A DNA stretch of 5,318 bases from Candidatus Poribacteria bacterium (GCA_011334435.1 DTPJ01000519.1:1-5318), one strand, 5' to 3'. Numbered from the stretch's first letter, positions 1 through 5,262 are shown. Notes: generated by a model not told the origin, from the sequence alone. Program-made: numbers and translations.

Positions 1-246
1 ACTTTTTCATAGGTGGCACATTGCTTTACTTAATGAGCATTTTCATATAAACATTTAATTCAAACTTTGATAAATACTGGTTTCAGATAGCATCTCAGAA
101 TTACCAGACTTAACAAGAATAAATCACTGCCAATTACAGATCACTGATTACTGATTACTGATCACTGATCACTTTTTCTTGTGTTTCTGTGGCTGATAAC
201 CTTTTACCTAAAATTTGAATTGGACTGATCAGGAGGACAATTTGTA
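1..246. other. Gene-free stretch at the left edge
   Basis: No reading frame with a plausible start, ribosome site and length is visible on either strand here. Apart from the heptamer array there is only a weak inverted repeat (CTGGT 77-81 with ACCAG 103-107, enclosing AGAT/ATCT) and an isolated AGGAGG at 231-236 with no open frame behind it. On the minus strand, ATGAAAAAGT reads from position 10 off the edge and could be the start of a neighbouring gene, but it has no ribosome site. Confidence 0.5.
134..172. repeat. Heptanucleotide tandem repeat, about 5.6 copies of TYACTGA
   Basis: Seven-base units run head to tail: ttacaga, tcactga, ttactga, ttactga, tcactga, then a partial tcac. The first copy is degenerate; the others differ only at the second base (C or T). 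It lies in non-coding DNA about 75 bases upstream of a strong promoter. Its layout resembles the short tandemly repeated heptanucleotides (STRR) described in cyanobacteria and seen in other large bacterial genomes. No function can be assigned from one copy of the array. Confidence 0.85.
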
Positions 247-275
247 TTGACATGAGTTTGTTTTTATGATATTAT
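247..275 (+). promoter_or_regulatory. Strong sigma70-type promoter (TTGACA-17-TATTAT)
   Basis: A perfect -35 hexamer TTGACA (247-252) is followed by a 17-base spacer and the -10 hexamer TATTAT (270-275), five of six matches to consensus. Transcription would start near 282. This is about 290 bases before the parvulin start codon, so it drives either a separate small RNA or a long leader for that gene. Confidence 0.65.
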
Positions 276-279
276 GTTT

Positions 280-465
280 AACGATGGCTTAGTTTGGTAT
301 CGTTATAGAAATCTGGTTACGGAATCAATTATCGGTCTTTATCTCTCACCAAAGATAATCTCCTCTTTTGCGTCACAGATTCTCTATATCGTTTTTGATA
401 ATTAATTTACTTGGAGAGCAGGTTTCATATCCTTTCTTGTTATAAACAAGCTTATGAAAATTTTT
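280..465 (+). ncRNA. Candidate structured small RNA or long 5' leader (family not recognised)
   Basis: The stretch starts at the predicted start site of the promoter at 247-275 and ends at a terminator-like hairpin with T5, giving a product of about 185 nt. Bases 304-315 can pair with 376-388 (12 base pairs, c382 bulged), and the stem can continue with 317-321 against 371-375 (one mismatch). Inside it ATTATC (328-333) can pair with GATAAT (354-359). AACGA (280-284) can close the rod with TCGTT (389-393), or AACGAT can instead pair with ATCGTT at 299-304. No coding frame fits: the ATG at 284 stops after two codons. The size is like 6S RNA, but I cannot confirm that family's conserved bubble, and it may simply be leader of the parvulin mRNA. 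The pairing was done by eye. Confidence 0.35.
423..465 (+). terminator. Terminator-like stem-loop with T5 tract
   Basis: TTTCATA (423-429) pairs with TATGAAA (453-459). An internal loop leads to a second helix, CTTGT (436-440) with ACAAG (446-450), closed by the loop TATAA. TTTTT follows at 461-465. The stem is AT-rich and interrupted, so termination may be partial. If it works, it ends the transcript from the promoter at 247-275 before the parvulin gene. Confidence 0.4.
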
Positions 466-571
466 GCATGATTAAATTAAGTCTATCATATTGATATTGC
501 GTCTAATAATATGTATTTAATGTCATCAGAATTTTGGTTTTTATTTTTAAGAACATTAGGAGAGATAAATA

Positions 572-1630
572 ATGAAATTTTCAGCAGTTCTCTGTCTTAT
601 TATGTTTCTTTCATCAATTACAATTACTGTATATTCAGAGGAAAGCAATTCTCCGAAACCAGCAACAAAAGAACCAGCCCCGAAGACCCAAAAATCAAGT
701 GAAGAAGCAGTAGAAATAGCAATAGCCCAAGTAAACGATCATAAAATATATATGTCTGATCTTGCGAGGGAAATGCGTATGATGGGTGTAGACCCAAGAA
801 ATGCTGCCAACAATATGAATAAGGAATCTTTTATTAAATTCAGAGATCAATTGATAGAATCGTTAATTAATCAAGAGCTTATGTATGAAGAAGGAAAAAA
901 GATCGGATTTGAACCGAAAGATGCCGAAGTTAACGCGGAAATAGCCAAAGTCAAAGCTAGCACTCCAAATTACAACCAAATATTAAGAATGCAGGGGTTA
1001 ACCGAGGAAAAGTTTGCAGTATTGGTGAAACGTTTTATGACAATGAAAAAGCTTAGAGACGAAAAAATTCAACCTCTTGCTAAACCCGTAACTGACGATG
1101 ATATTAAAAAATATTATGAGGAAAATAAAGAGAAATACGTTCAAAAGGAATCAGTAAGGGCAAGCCATATTCTACTTAAGACATCTGCAAACTCCACTGA
1201 ACAAGAAAAAGCCGAGATCAGAAAAAAGATGGAATCAATTCTTCAGGAGGCTCGCAATGGAGCGAACTTCGCTGAGTTAGCAAAAAAGTATTCGCAATGT
1301 CCCAGTGCGCAACAAGGGGGTGACTTACAATACTTTACTCGTGGGCGAATGGTTCAGCCATTTGAAGATGCAGCATTCGCTCTAAAACCCGGCGAAATAA
1401 GCGACATAGTTGAAACTGAATTTGGCTATCATATAATTCTTCTTCAAGACAAAAAGCCGGGCAGACAACTAAACCTTGATGAAGTAAAAGATAGCATAAA
1501 AGAGGTGCTCTCCGATAAAGCGTTAAACGATGCACTGGAAGAATGGTTAAAACCGATAAGAGAGAAAGCCTCTATCAAGATTCTGTTAAAGAGCGATACC
1601 ACACCACAAACAGAGACCAAAAAACAGTGA
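572..1630 (+). CDS. Exported parvulin-type peptidyl-prolyl cis-trans isomerase (SurA/PrsA/PpiC-like)
   Basis: Predicted to catalyse cis-trans isomerisation of prolyl bonds and to chaperone exported proteins in the periplasm or envelope. The 352-residue product begins with a signal peptide (K2, hydrophobic 5-20, likely cleavage after VYS at 22) and a Pro/Lys/Glu-rich linker (23-45). A SurA-N-like helical region follows (about 48-190), then one parvulin domain (about 194-293) and a charged C-terminal helix and tail. Active-site positions can be matched to Pin1 by motif: H199 in RASHIL, C243 in SQCPSAQ (Pin1 C113), M260/F264 in GRMVQPFEDAAF, and H287 in FGYHIIL. The ATG has AGGAG 9 bases upstream (558-562). 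It has one parvulin domain, like PrsA, where SurA has two; the early Cys8 is too near the N-terminus for a good lipobox. Family confident; client proteins unknown. Confidence 0.93.
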   Translation: MKFSAVLCLIMFLSSITITVYSEESNSPKPATKEPAPKTQKSSEEAVEIAIAQVNDHKIYMSDLAREMRMMGVDPRNAANNMNKESFIKFRDQLIESLINQELMYEEGKKIGFEPKDAEVNAEIAKVKASTPNYNQILRMQGLTEEKFAVLVKRFMTMKKLRDEKIQPLAKPVTDDDIKKYYEENKEKYVQKESVRASHILLKTSANSTEQEKAEIRKKMESILQEARNGANFAELAKKYSQCPSAQQGGDLQYFTRGRMVQPFEDAAFALKPGEISDIVETEFGYHIILLQDKKPGRQLNLDEVKDSIKEVLSDKALNDALEEWLKPIREKASIKILLKSDTTPQTETKKQ

Positions 1631-1638
1631 CCCTGTTT

Positions 1639-1665
1639 GTATGGTTTGGGATCGTAGGTATGGTT
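1639..1665 (+). repeat. Direct repeat GTATGGTT in the leader of the RRM gene
   Basis: GTATGGTT occurs at 1639-1646 and again at 1658-1665, 19 bases apart, within the 63-base gap between the parvulin stop and the RRM start. The gap also contains AGGAG (1681-1685) for the RRM gene. TTGTAT (1637-1642) and TATGGT (1659-1664) could form a weak promoter over the same bases. The repeat could be a protein-binding site on DNA or RNA, or chance. Confidence 0.4.
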
Positions 1666-1693
1666 AATTTGTTTCGCAATAGGAGTATTTTCA

Positions 1694-1951
1694 ATGGCTA
1701 AAAAACTTTATGTTGGAAATCTTAAATTTGATATGACTGATAAAGAACTTGGGGAGGCTTTCGCAAAATTTGGATCGGTAACCTCTGCGACAATCGTGAA
1801 AGACCGAGCATCTGGACGTTCTAAGGGATTTGGATTTGTTGAATTCGCTAATGACAGCGACGCTGACAAAGCCAGAGAAGCGTTAAACGGAACAGAGCTT
1901 AAAGGACGCGTAGTCCGAATAGATAATGCCAGAGATCAAAGAAATTCTTAA
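1694..1951 (+). CDS. Small RRM-domain RNA-binding protein
   Basis: Single RNA-recognition-motif protein of 85 residues that should bind single-stranded RNA in the cytoplasm. RNP2 is LYVGNL (5-10) and RNP1 is KGFGFVEF (44-51), with the RNA-stacking aromatics Y6, F46 and F48 all present. The spacing and the conserved tail (LNGTELKGRVVRIDNAR) match the bacterial Rbp type first described in cyanobacteria, several of which respond to cold. The domain fills the protein; the glycine-rich tail found in many such proteins is absent, and it ends in a short basic/polar DQRNS. The ATG has AGGAG 8 bases upstream (1681-1685). It lies 63 bases behind the parvulin gene on the same strand and may be co-transcribed. 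RNA targets cannot be inferred. Confidence 0.95.
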   Translation: MAKKLYVGNLKFDMTDKELGEAFAKFGSVTSATIVKDRASGRSKGFGFVEFANDSDADKAREALNGTELKGRVVRIDNARDQRNS

Positions 1952-2005
1952 TAAAAGTTCCAAATATATCCGTAAGAAGCATAGATTTTAATTGTGATTG
2001 ATCAA

Positions 2006-2029
2006 ACTTTCTCTCTTATCAAAGAAAGT
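2006..2029 (+). other. Stem-loop downstream of the RRM gene
   Basis: ACTTTCT (2006-2012) pairs perfectly with AGAAAGT (2023-2029) around a 10-base loop, 55 bases after the RRM stop. ATAATTT follows rather than a clean T tract. It could protect or define the 3' end of the RRM transcript; as an intrinsic terminator it is weak. Confidence 0.35.
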
Positions 2030-2034
2030 ATAAT
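2029..2034 (+). promoter_or_regulatory. Possible -10 box for the ThuA-like gene
   Basis: A perfect TATAAT lies 88 bases before the GTG start. No convincing -35 hexamer sits at 16-18 bases upstream, and there is no TGn extension, so this would need an activator or may be chance in AT-rich DNA. A start near 2041 would place the following GC-rich palindrome at the very 5' end of the mRNA. Confidence 0.25.
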
Positions 2035-2036
2035 TT

Positions 2037-2060
2037 CCCTCTCTCATTTTCGGGAGAGGG
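2037..2060. repeat. GC-rich palindromic stem-loop (CCCTCTCTC / GGGAGAGGG)
   Basis: CCCTCTCTC (2037-2045) pairs with GGGAGAGGG (2052-2060), nine base pairs including one G-U, around the loop ATTTTC. It stands out as a GC-rich island in AT-rich surroundings. TAAAAATAAT follows on the plus strand and AAATTAT on the minus strand, so neither direction has a terminator T tract. It resembles the short CCCTCTC-type dispersed palindromes found between genes in many bacteria. A role in separating the RRM and ThuA-like transcripts is possible. Confidence 0.6.
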
Positions 2061-2108
2061 TAAAAATAATAAATTAAATTTGACTCAGTCTAACATTAGT
2101 ATATTATC

Positions 2109-2114
2109 AAGGAG
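2109..2114 (+). promoter_or_regulatory. Ribosome binding site that fixes the GTG start of the ThuA-like gene
   Basis: AAGGAG ends seven bases before GTG at 2122. The frame is open upstream to a TTG at 2080, but that codon has no Shine-Dalgarno sequence, and the extra 14 residues are not part of the ThuA-like fold. The GTG start is therefore preferred. Confidence 0.75.
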
Positions 2115-2121
2115 TAATAAA

Positions 2122-2790
2122 GTGGGCAGTTTTTATTCGCCAGATAAAATCAAAACCGCTCTTGTCACTGGAAGGCATCCCTATGATATTCCAGGGCTTT
2201 ATTCTGTTTTTAAAAGCATACCAGAGATTGATTTTTATCCTCAGCATCTTGAGGATTTTGTGTCTGACACAGGTAAAGCACATTCCCAATATGACGTGGT
2301 AGTGTTCTATAACTTCCATCAAGAAACGCCGGGGAACGAGCAAAATTGGTGGGACAAAGGGACAAAAGATGTTTTAGAACATTTAGGCGAAACAAAGCAA
2401 GGCATACTTTTGCTTCATCATGCGATACTTGCGTTTCCAAAATGGGATTTTTGGGCTGAACTCTGTGGAATAAAAGACCGAAAATTTAGCTATCATGTCG
2501 GACAAAAAATTAAAATTGAGATTGCAAACGTTGAACATCCTATAACAAAAGGTCTGAGCAGGTGGGAGATGACTGATGAAACATATCAGATGAATGATGC
2601 AGGGACTGAATGCGACGTTTTGCTAATTACAGATCACCCAAAAAGTATGAAAACGATAGCATGGACAAAGCAATATAAAAACGCAAGAGTTCTCTGCTTC
2701 CAATCTGGACATGATAATCAGGCTTATGCAGATCAAAATTTTCGTAAAATTATTTCACAAGGTATAAAATGGTTAGCAGAAAGCATTTAA
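2122..2790 (+). CDS. ThuA-like domain protein (class I glutamine-amidotransferase-like fold)
   Basis: A 222-residue single-domain protein from a GTG start. It follows the ThuA-like (trehalose utilisation, PF06283-type) pattern: first strand and loop KTALVTGRHPYD (11-22), second strand YDVVVFYNF (57-65), the nucleophile-elbow region GILLLHHAILAF (94-105), then HPITKGLSRWEMTDETY (139-155) and the closing TIAWTKQYKNARVLCFQSGHD (about 178-198) plus helix GIKWLAES (214-221). No cysteine is at the elbow, where glutamine amidotransferases have Cys; a His pair (H99-H100) is there, so amidotransfer is unlikely. ThuA relatives are linked to trehalose and other sugar-derivative metabolism, but the reaction is generally unknown. 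No signal peptide: probably cytoplasmic. Nothing adjacent is a sugar dehydrogenase or transporter, so context does not name a substrate. Confidence 0.85.
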   Translation: MGSFYSPDKIKTALVTGRHPYDIPGLYSVFKSIPEIDFYPQHLEDFVSDTGKAHSQYDVVVFYNFHQETPGNEQNWWDKGTKDVLEHLGETKQGILLLHHAILAFPKWDFWAELCGIKDRKFSYHVGQKIKIEIANVEHPITKGLSRWEMTDETYQMNDAGTECDVLLITDHPKSMKTIAWTKQYKNARVLCFQSGHDNQAYADQNFRKIISQGIKWLAESI

Positions 2791-2791
2791 T

Positions 2792-3694
2792 TTAAGGGTT
2801 ATAACCAAACTCGCGCAGATCAGAATCTTTATCTCGCCAATCATCTTTAACCGAAACCCATAGATCAAGATATACAGGAGTGTTAAGCCAATCTTCAATG
2901 TCTTTTCTCGCTTCCTGACCGATCTTTTTTAACATGTTTCCTTTATTTCCTATTATTATTCCCTTCTGTGAATCCCTTTCAACATAGATAGTGGCACGGA
3001 TATATGTCTTGCCATCATCTCTAACCTTCATCTCCTCAGTTTGAACCGTCGTTGAATAAGGAACTTCCTTCTGTGTCTGCATGAAAAGTTTTTCTCTTAT
3101 TATCTCAGCAATAAAAAAACGTTCAGGCATATTGCTTATCTCGTCTTCTGGATAATATATCTCTCCATAAGGCAGATATTGAACGATCATTTTAAGTAAT
3201 TCCGCGACACCATCACCTTTTAATGCAGATATTGGCATGATTTCGTCAAAACCATATTCGGAGTTATATTCAGCGATTAATGGCAGTAACAAGCCTTTAT
3301 CTTGGATTTTATCTATTTTATTAAGGACAAGCAAAGTCTTTTTGTTTAGTTCCTTAATTTTTTTAATAACTTCCTTTTCTGAACTGTCAGGTTTTGACAA
3401 AGCAGAAACCATCAGTAAAATCAAGTCAGCCTCTGATGCAGATTTGATAGCATTACGAACCATATATTGCTGAAGTTTATATGAAGGCTCAAATATGCCC
3501 GGGGTATCAAAAAAAATTATTTGGTAGTTTTCCCCTGTCAATATCCCAGTTATTCTATTGCGTGTAGTTTGTGCTTTGGGCGTCACTATTGAGAGTTTCT
3601 GCCCTAAAAAAGAGTTTAGTAAAGTTGATTTACCAACATTTGGTTTGCCTACAATAGCGACAAAACCTGATTTAAAATTCTTCTTCTTTTCCAT
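2792..3694 (-). CDS. era: GTPase Era, ribosome small-subunit assembly factor
   Basis: GTP-binding protein that binds the 3' end of 16S rRNA and promotes 30S maturation. From the ATG at 3694 it has 300 residues, the usual Era length. The GTPase domain carries G1 GKPNVGKS (16-23), the switch-I region QTTRNRITGI (42-51), G3 DTPG (63-66), G4 NKID (125-128) and G5 SAL (156-158). The C-terminal KH domain has YVERDSQKGIIIGNKG (237-252, GxxG loop GNKG as in E. coli) and YLDLWVSVKDDWR (275-287). The frame is open to a TTG at 3718, but AGGA lies too close to it, and the ATG gives the normal N-terminus; the ATG itself has only weak GGA pairing upstream. It appears to be transcribed alone, away from the rnc/recO/ybeY genes often beside it, and ends one base from the ThuA-like stop. 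Confidence 0.97.
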   Translation of the reverse strand: MEKKKNFKSGFVAIVGKPNVGKSTLLNSFLGQKLSIVTPKAQTTRNRITGILTGENYQIIFFDTPGIFEPSYKLQQYMVRNAIKSASEADLILLMVSALSKPDSSEKEVIKKIKELNKKTLLVLNKIDKIQDKGLLLPLIAEYNSEYGFDEIMPISALKGDGVAELLKMIVQYLPYGEIYYPEDEISNMPERFFIAEIIREKLFMQTQKEVPYSTTVQTEEMKVRDDGKTYIRATIYVERDSQKGIIIGNKGNMLKKIGQEARKDIEDWLNTPVYLDLWVSVKDDWRDKDSDLREFGYNP

Positions 3695-3763
3695 ATTAAG
3701 CAGTTTCCAATTTTTCAATCCTAAATAGATAGAATAAATATAATCTCATTAAAAACATAGATA

Positions 3764-3792
3764 ATATTAACAGAAACAGATATTATTGTCAA
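3764..3792 (-). promoter_or_regulatory. Probable era promoter (TTGACA-17-TAATAT, extended -10)
   Basis: Read on the minus strand, TTGACA (3792-3787) is followed by 17 bases and TAATAT (3769-3764), four of six -10 matches. A TGT directly before the -10 box supplies the extended -10 TGn element. Transcription would start near 3757, giving a leader of about 63 bases before the ATG at 3694. No other pair of hexamers fits better upstream of era. Confidence 0.55.
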
Positions 3793-3911
3793 TTTTTATC
3801 AGAAATTCCCAATTATATAAAGCGACGAACATTTGACATCCCTAATAAAAGGTGATTTTGGGGTAATTAGTCAGTTGAGAAGACTTAGATTAGCTGAACA
3901 CTTATGCAATA

Positions 3912-3969
3912 AAAATTATCTTGTCATAAAATTATCAAAGCCATATAATAATTTATAATGTTATCTTGT
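3912..3969. repeat. Direct repeats around the promoter of the URO-D-like gene
   Basis: AAAATTATC is repeated at 3912-3920 and 3928-3936, flanking the -35 hexamer. TTATCTTGT is repeated at 3916-3924 and 3961-3969, one copy overlapping the -35 and the other just past the predicted start site. All share a TTATC core. This placement would suit a regulator's binding sites, but the region is very AT-rich and the repeats are short. Confidence 0.4.
3921..3949 (+). promoter_or_regulatory. Strong promoter for the URO-D-like gene (TTGTCA-17-TATAAT)
   Basis: TTGTCA (3921-3926, five of six matches) is followed by 17 bases and a perfect TATAAT (3944-3949). Transcription would begin near 3956, giving a leader of about 46 bases before the ATG at 4002. 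A second perfect TTGACA at 3833-3838 has no matching -10 box. Confidence 0.7.
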
Positions 3970-3987
3970 GGATCATTAACTTGAGTA

Positions 3988-3994
3988 GAGAGGT
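3988..3994 (+). promoter_or_regulatory. Ribosome binding site that fixes the ATG start of the URO-D-like gene
   Basis: GAGAGGT ends seven bases before the ATG at 4002; its GAGGT matches the anti-Shine-Dalgarno core. The frame is open upstream to a TTG at 3966, but that codon lies only about 10 bases after the predicted transcription start and has no ribosome site. Confidence 0.7.
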
Positions 3995-4001
3995 CAATAA
4001 A

Positions 4002-5135
4002 ATGACAGGGAAACAAAAGATTGAATCTGCATTTTCAAAAAACGGAACTCCAGAGATCCCCGCGGTGATCTGTTATGAGGGTATTTATATACGAGATCAT
4101 TGGGATCAACTTACAGACTGTCCATGGTGGTATCAGTATTCACCTGATATTGAACATCAGTTAAAATGGCGTCGTGACGTCATAAATAGGACAGGACAAG
4201 ATTGGTTTTATCTGCCTTTTTTCTATTCCAAGGAGGAACAAAAGAACATTGTTATAGAAATAAACTCTGACGGAATATTTCAAACTGACAAGCGTTCGGG
4301 ATATAGGCATAGATTAACAAAGCCGACAGTCGCAGGCTGGTCTGAATCTGGGGGGTTACACTCTTACCGTCCAAAACGATTGATAGATAGCTTTAAGGAA
4401 TTAGACGATTATATATATATTTCACCAGAATTTGATCCTAAACATAGCATCGCTGATGGACGAAATGATCTTGCTTTAATGCTGATGGACGAATTCCATT
4501 ACCTTTATCCGATATGCCATGTAAGCTCGCCATTATGGCATACTTACGGTATATGGGGTTTTGAAGGTATGATGACCATGATAATAGAGAAGCCAGAATT
4601 AGTTAAATATGCCTGCGAAAAGTTCCTTATCCAAAGCATTAGAAGCGTTCAGCAGTGTGCAATGTTAGGCGCCAAAGGCATTTGGATTGAGGAATGTTTT
4701 ACAGATATGATCAGTCCAAAGGCTTTTGAAGAAATCAACGTCCCAGTTGTTACTAATCTCGTTGATGAGATACGTAAAACTGGTATGAAAAGCATATATT
4801 ATTATTGTGGCAATCCTGCTGGCAAGTGGGACAGCTTGTTTGCTGTCAATGCAGATGCAATATCCCTTGAAGAGAGTAAAAAAGGATTCACCATTGATAT
4901 AGATGAAGTTGTTGATCGTAGTCAGGGCAAATGTACAGTTTTAGGCAATCTTGATGCCATAAATCTTTTGCCAAAATGTAGCGAAGATGAATTAAGAGTA
5001 GAAATATCAAGACAAATACAGGCAGGACGAAGAAATAATGGTAGATTTATAATGAGCATAGGTAGTCCAGTTACGCCAAATACAACTGTTGAACGAGTGA
5101 AATTATATTGTGACATCGTGCATGAACTTGGTTAA
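4002..5135 (+). CDS. Divergent uroporphyrinogen decarboxylase (URO-D) superfamily protein
   Basis: A 377-residue protein assigned by its C-terminal half: KGIWIEECFTDMISPKAFEEI (about 225-245), IYYYCGNPAGKWD (265-277), ADAISLEESKKGFTIDIDEV (284-303), CTVLGNLDAINLL (311-323) and FIMSIGSPVTPNTTVERV (349-366). These follow the URO-D/methylcobamide methyltransferase barrel. It is probably not haem-pathway HemE: the N-terminal arginine-rich substrate motif (MRQAGR) is absent. It also departs from MtaA/MtbA-type enzymes, whose zinc ligands are HxC plus a later Cys: here the HxC position is Y267-Y268-C269, and the later one appears to be SIGS with no Cys. No signal peptide or membrane segment is seen. 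Such divergent members are numerous in Poribacteria, Planctomycetes and Lentisphaerae, and a role in methyl transfer is only a guess. It has its own promoter and no partner corrinoid protein nearby. Confidence 0.85.
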   Translation: MTGKQKIESAFSKNGTPEIPAVICYEGIYIRDHWDQLTDCPWWYQYSPDIEHQLKWRRDVINRTGQDWFYLPFFYSKEEQKNIVIEINSDGIFQTDKRSGYRHRLTKPTVAGWSESGGLHSYRPKRLIDSFKELDDYIYISPEFDPKHSIADGRNDLALMLMDEFHYLYPICHVSSPLWHTYGIWGFEGMMTMIIEKPELVKYACEKFLIQSIRSVQQCAMLGAKGIWIEECFTDMISPKAFEEINVPVVTNLVDEIRKTGMKSIYYYCGNPAGKWDSLFAVNADAISLEESKKGFTIDIDEVVDRSQGKCTVLGNLDAINLLPKCSEDELRVEISRQIQAGRRNNGRFIMSIGSPVTPNTTVERVKLYCDIVHELG

Positions 5136-5144
5136 AAGAACTGA

Positions 5145-5176
5145 TAAGAGTTTCAAATACTTAATGAGACTGCTTA
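5145..5176 (+). terminator. Stem-loop after the URO-D-like gene, possible transcript end
   Basis: TAAGAGTTTC (5145-5154) pairs with GAGACTGCTTA (5166-5176), ten base pairs with one G-U and one bulged G (5172), around an 11-base loop. It begins ten bases after the stop codon, a usual place for a terminator. No T tract follows, so it may stabilise the 3' end or act with Rho. Confidence 0.35.
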
Positions 5177-5215
5177 ATGATACTGTATTTACGTCTAATA
5201 TCAATCAATTTATAC

Positions 5216-5244
5216 TTGACAAACTTAGGCAACTAATGCACAAT
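5216..5244 (+). promoter_or_regulatory. Probable promoter for the gene at the right edge
   Basis: A perfect TTGACA (5216-5221) is followed by 17 bases and CACAAT (5239-5244), four of six matches. AATAAT (5242-5247) is a better -10 hexamer but would need a 20-base spacer. Transcription would begin near 5251, about 42 bases before the ATG at 5293. Confidence 0.45.
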
Positions 5245-5262
5245 AATCAAAGTATTTGTTCT

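Noticed and set aside
1..10. Minus-strand ATGAAAAAGT running off the left edge, a possible gene start (MKK).
   Set aside because: Only ten bases are visible, no Shine-Dalgarno sequence precedes it on that strand, and no convincing promoter is seen; too little to call.
27..37. TACTTAATGAG repeated at 5158-5168, as possible ends of a mobile element spanning the window.
   Set aside because: An 11-base match is expected by chance a few times here, there is no transposase or integrase between the copies, and the interval contains housekeeping genes such as era.
231..269. AGGAGG at 231-236 followed by an ATG at 252 as a small gene.
   Set aside because: The spacing of 15 bases is too long and the frame stops after five codons; the bases overlap the promoter at 247-275.
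292..303. GTTTGGTATCGT resembling GTTTGGGATCGT at 1644-1655, as a motif shared by two leaders.
   Set aside because: A 12-base match with one mismatch is expected many times by chance in a window of this size.
491..519. TTGATA (491-496) with TATTTA (514-519) as a promoter directly in front of the parvulin gene.
   Set aside because: The -10 hexamer matches consensus at only three of six positions; chance matches of this quality are common in AT-rich DNA.
511..702. A 63-codon plus-strand frame overlapping the start of the parvulin gene.
   Set aside because: No ribosome site and no recognisable domain; most of it is the parvulin coding sequence read in another frame.
2625..2637. Thirteen bases (AATTACAGATCAC) identical to 132-144 at the edge of the heptamer array.
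   Set aside because: Here they lie inside the ThuA-like coding sequence and encode ordinary residues of the frame; one exact 13-mer match in 5 kb of AT-rich sequence is compatible with chance.
3833..3838. Perfect TTGACA as a second promoter for the URO-D-like gene.
   Set aside because: No acceptable -10 hexamer lies 16-19 bases downstream.
4409..4426. AT dinucleotide run as a microsatellite or regulatory element.
   Set aside because: It is inside the URO-D-like coding sequence and simply encodes a YIYIS stretch.
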